From: DASQDT01 sp036380435
GTDB lineage: Bacteria; Acidobacteriota; Blastocatellia; Pyrinomonadales; Pyrinomonadaceae
Length of the DNA: 32,326 nucleotides
Assembly: GCA_036380435.1 (NCBI GenBank)
Contig: DASVES010000323.1
Span: 1 to 32,326 of the forward strand
Direction of reading: 5' to 3'
Shown in pieces: positions 30,384 through 32,326 of this stretch. Position 1 is the stretch's first letter, and each line of letters begins with the position of its first letter. The notes under the pieces are model-generated. The model ran no database searches. It saw only the letters and a list, made by a program, of their open reading frames with translations, and was not told the DNA's origin. Made by a program: the position numbers and the translations under genes.

Positions 30384-32189
30384 CTACTTGCCTTCGAGCT
30401 TCTTCAACATCTGGACGCCGTTATCGTTCTTCGGATTCAGCTCCAGCGACTTTTTGTAGCTGGCGATGGCGAGTTCGCGCTCCCCGTTCTCCATGTAGGC
30501 TTCGCCGAGGCTGTCGTAGGTGTTGAACGACTGCGGGTAGAACTCGACGTTGAGCTTGAAGACGGCGATGGCTTCCGCCAGCTTCTTTTGTCGCATCAGC
30601 TCATAGCCGAGCAGGTTGAGGCGTTCTTCTCTGACGGCGACGTTGGCGGGCTGTTCCTTCCTGATTTGCCGGTATCCGGCCAGCGCTTCGGCGGTCTTGC
30701 CCGACATCAACAGGTCGTAAGGAATCAACACGTCATCGCCGACGCGCGCCGCTTCGTTCGCCCCGCCGTCGGACTTGACGCGGATGGCGCCGGCGCGCCC
30801 CTCGGCGTTTCTCACGAAGGTGTACTGCACGTTCTGGTCGCGTCTGATGAAAGTGTCTTCGGAGATGGGCAGGAGTTCGACCTTCGGCCCCTGTGTCGGC
30901 TGGGCGTAGAGGCGCCCCCCCTCCTTCGTCACGTTCAGCAGGCGGTCGGGGTTGATGCGGAAGCGGCCGACGTAGGCGTCGAGCCTTTCGGGCGCGAGCG
31001 TCGTCACCTCGAAGGGCGCGCTCAGATAGTCTTCCCACGCGTACTCGCGCGCGATTGACCTAACGATCTCTTCCATAATCTGGCCGTTGTCGGAATTGAC
31101 CATGACGACCGCGCCGTAGCCTCGCTCGCGGTGCGCGAGGAGCATCGCGCGGAAGCCCTCGTCGGCGCCGCCGTGTCCGAAGTATGTGGCCGCGCCGTGC
31201 TTCTGGATGAAGAAGCCCATGCCGACGTTCTCCGACGCGAAGGGCGTGACCATCCGCTCAACGCTTTCTTTCGAGAGCACCTTGTTGGACTTGCCGGCGA
31301 GAGAGAGTTGCACCTCGATGGCGAACTTCGCCAAATCGGTCGGCGTCGTCCACAGCCCGGCGGCGGCCATCTCGGGGTAGACGTGAATCTTGCCCTTGAC
31401 CTCGCTGCCGTCCGGCTTGTAGCCGGTGGCGGCGCGCGGCCGCCAGTCGTCGGGGAGCGGCTGGCTGTATGTGCTGTTGGTCATCTGGACGGGGCCGAGC
31501 ACCGTCTCTTTGGCGATCTGCGGGTAGGATTTGCGCTCAACGTCCATGACGGCGAGCTGGGCGATGGTGGTGCCGCCGCCCGAGTAGCGAAAGCGCGTGC
31601 CCGGCTCCAGATCGACACGGACGGCCGCCGTGTTGGCGGGCGCGGCGCCGTCGAGGACCTGCGGAAGCGTCGGGAGCTTTTCGCTGACGGCGTAGCCGGG
31701 GAAGCCGTGGACGGTCGTCCCCGCGCTGTGGCTCAGGAGGTTGGCGAGCGTCACCTTCTTCTTCGCGGTGAACTCGTTGTCGGGCAGCTTCCAGGAGGTC
31801 AGACGATTATTGATGTTCTCATCTAACGCGAGCTTGCCCTCCTGCACCTTGCGCAACGCGACCATCGCCGCCACGCTCTTGCTGATCGAGCCGGCCTGAA
31901 AGAGCGTCTCGGCGGTGGCCGCCTCCTTCGTCCCGACATCCTTGAGGCCGTAGGCGCGCGCCCACTCGACCTTGAAATCTTTGAAGACGGCGACGCTGAC
32001 GGCCGGCGCCTTGTAGTGGCGCATCCGCTCCTCGATTGACCACGTCGGGTCGCCCTTGATGACCACCGCCGTCAGGAGACCCTTCTCCACGCGGCCGATG
32101 CGCGACTCGACCCCGCCGACGCTCTGCCCGAGGCTGACGACGTGGACGACGCAGACGAGCAGGAGACTAACGATAGCTTTTGGTCTCAT
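30384..32189 (-). CDS. Beta-lactamase-family serine hydrolase with C-terminal TPRs
   Basis: 601 aa. A signal peptide (MRPKAIVSLLLVCVVHVVSL, then GQ) precedes a class C beta-lactamase/DD-peptidase-like domain about 45-400: nucleophile S101 with K104 (SISK), Y202-S-G (second motif YSG in place of YxN), H339-G-G (third motif). After a beta-rich middle part (about 410-490) two or three TPR-like helices end the protein (ALAGYRQIRKEQPANVAVR; SFNTYDSLGEAYMENGEREL, then AIASYKKSLELNP). The family includes esterases, D-amino-peptidases and penicillin-binding proteins; antibiotic resistance is not implied. It probably acts in the periplasm. GAGAGGA precedes the ATG and a good promoter lies about 80-110 bp upstream. 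First gene of an operon with the carboxypeptidase-regulatory protein. Confidence 0.88.
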   Translation of the reverse strand: MRPKAIVSLLLVCVVHVVSLGQSVGGVESRIGRVEKGLLTAVVIKGDPTWSIEERMRHYKAPAVSVAVFKDFKVEWARAYGLKDVGTKEAATAETLFQAGSISKSVAAMVALRKVQEGKLALDENINNRLTSWKLPDNEFTAKKKVTLANLLSHSAGTTVHGFPGYAVSEKLPTLPQVLDGAAPANTAAVRVDLEPGTRFRYSGGGTTIAQLAVMDVERKSYPQIAKETVLGPVQMTNSTYSQPLPDDWRPRAATGYKPDGSEVKGKIHVYPEMAAAGLWTTPTDLAKFAIEVQLSLAGKSNKVLSKESVERMVTPFASENVGMGFFIQKHGAATYFGHGGADEGFRAMLLAHRERGYGAVVMVNSDNGQIMEEIVRSIAREYAWEDYLSAPFEVTTLAPERLDAYVGRFRINPDRLLNVTKEGGRLYAQPTQGPKVELLPISEDTFIRRDQNVQYTFVRNAEGRAGAIRVKSDGGANEAARVGDDVLIPYDLLMSGKTAEALAGYRQIRKEQPANVAVREERLNLLGYELMRQKKLAEAIAVFKLNVEFYPQSFNTYDSLGEAYMENGERELAIASYKKSLELNPKNDNGVQMLKKLEGK

Positions 32190-32268
32190 AAATCCTCTCA
32201 GGTGTGGGCGAAAGTTGAATTTGTTTCCGACGGGAGATTAACGCCCGGCGTGCCTGACAAGTTGCCAC

Positions 32269-32298
32269 ATTCTAGCCGCCTGATTTCCGTAGCGTCAA
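32269..32298 (-). promoter_or_regulatory. Sigma-70-type promoter for the beta-lactamase-like operon
   Basis: On the minus strand TTGACG (32293-32298), 18-bp spacer, TAGAAT (32269-32274); leader about 73 nt. A second, perfect TATAAT lies at 32300-32305, but its -35 would fall outside the window. Confidence 0.55.
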
Positions 32299-32326
32299 AA
32301 TTATAGTAGTGTCCCGATTCGGGTAT

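Overview
The window is about 32 kb of GC-rich, gene-dense bacterial chromosome. It shows no transposase, phage gene, integrase, CRISPR array, rRNA or tRNA that I could recognise. Two very large Oar-type TonB-dependent receptors with N-terminal carboxypeptidase-regulatory domains, high GC at third codon positions, and many secreted carboxypeptidase-regulatory-type proteins suggest an acidobacterium, perhaps class Blastocatellia. That placement is inferred from gene style, not from a marker gene.

Layout. 186-3256 (minus): a MoaD-MoaE fusion behind a Lon-N-domain protein, then an SbcD/Mre11-like nuclease. 3500-4408 (minus): an unusual Fis-type HTH plus GNAT fusion. 4409-5651: a long, mostly noncoding stretch with palindromes, a 23-bp direct repeat and a possibly decayed small gene. 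5652-13225 (plus): two TonB-dependent receptors, each with its own intrinsic terminator. 13613-17958 (minus): a receiver-only response regulator, a sigma-54 enhancer-binding response regulator and a membrane histidine kinase, the last two resembling the PrsR/PrsK pair of PEP-CTERM/exosortase systems. 18058-19734 (minus): a CDP-alcohol phosphatidyltransferase and a secreted duplicated alpha/beta-barrel protein. 20001-22907 (minus): an SMR/Gdx exporter, a CysQ-like phosphatase and a PLP-dependent decarboxylase. 23253-27752 (plus): aldo/keto reductase, ABC ATPase plus fused permease, and a HIT protein. 27843-32189: an Arg-rich secreted protein (minus), a DUF962/Mpo1-like membrane protein (plus), and a two-gene operon (minus) of a serine beta-lactamase-like hydrolase with TPRs and a secreted carboxypeptidase-regulatory protein.

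The most interesting signal is regulatory. Reading the promoter regions by eye, I find four correctly oriented -24/-12 (sigma-54) promoter matches: before the receiver-only regulator (near perfect), before the CDP-alcohol phosphatidyltransferase (near perfect), and before both receptors (good but less perfect). All lie within 14 kb around the one sigma-54 activator gene (it carries GAFTGA). This suggests a compact regulon in which a membrane kinase and a sigma-54 activator control two outer-membrane receptors, a phospholipid-head-group-type enzyme and a receiver-only paralogue that could act as a phosphate sink.

The second signal is structural. At least five intergenic loci carry tandem arrays with the same 7-bp period but unrelated unit sequences, often in inverted arms. 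Further large inverted repeats lie upstream of the AKR, ABC and DUF962 genes. One inverted-repeat family occurs twice, on either side of the decarboxylase gene, and one copy contains that gene's stop codon.
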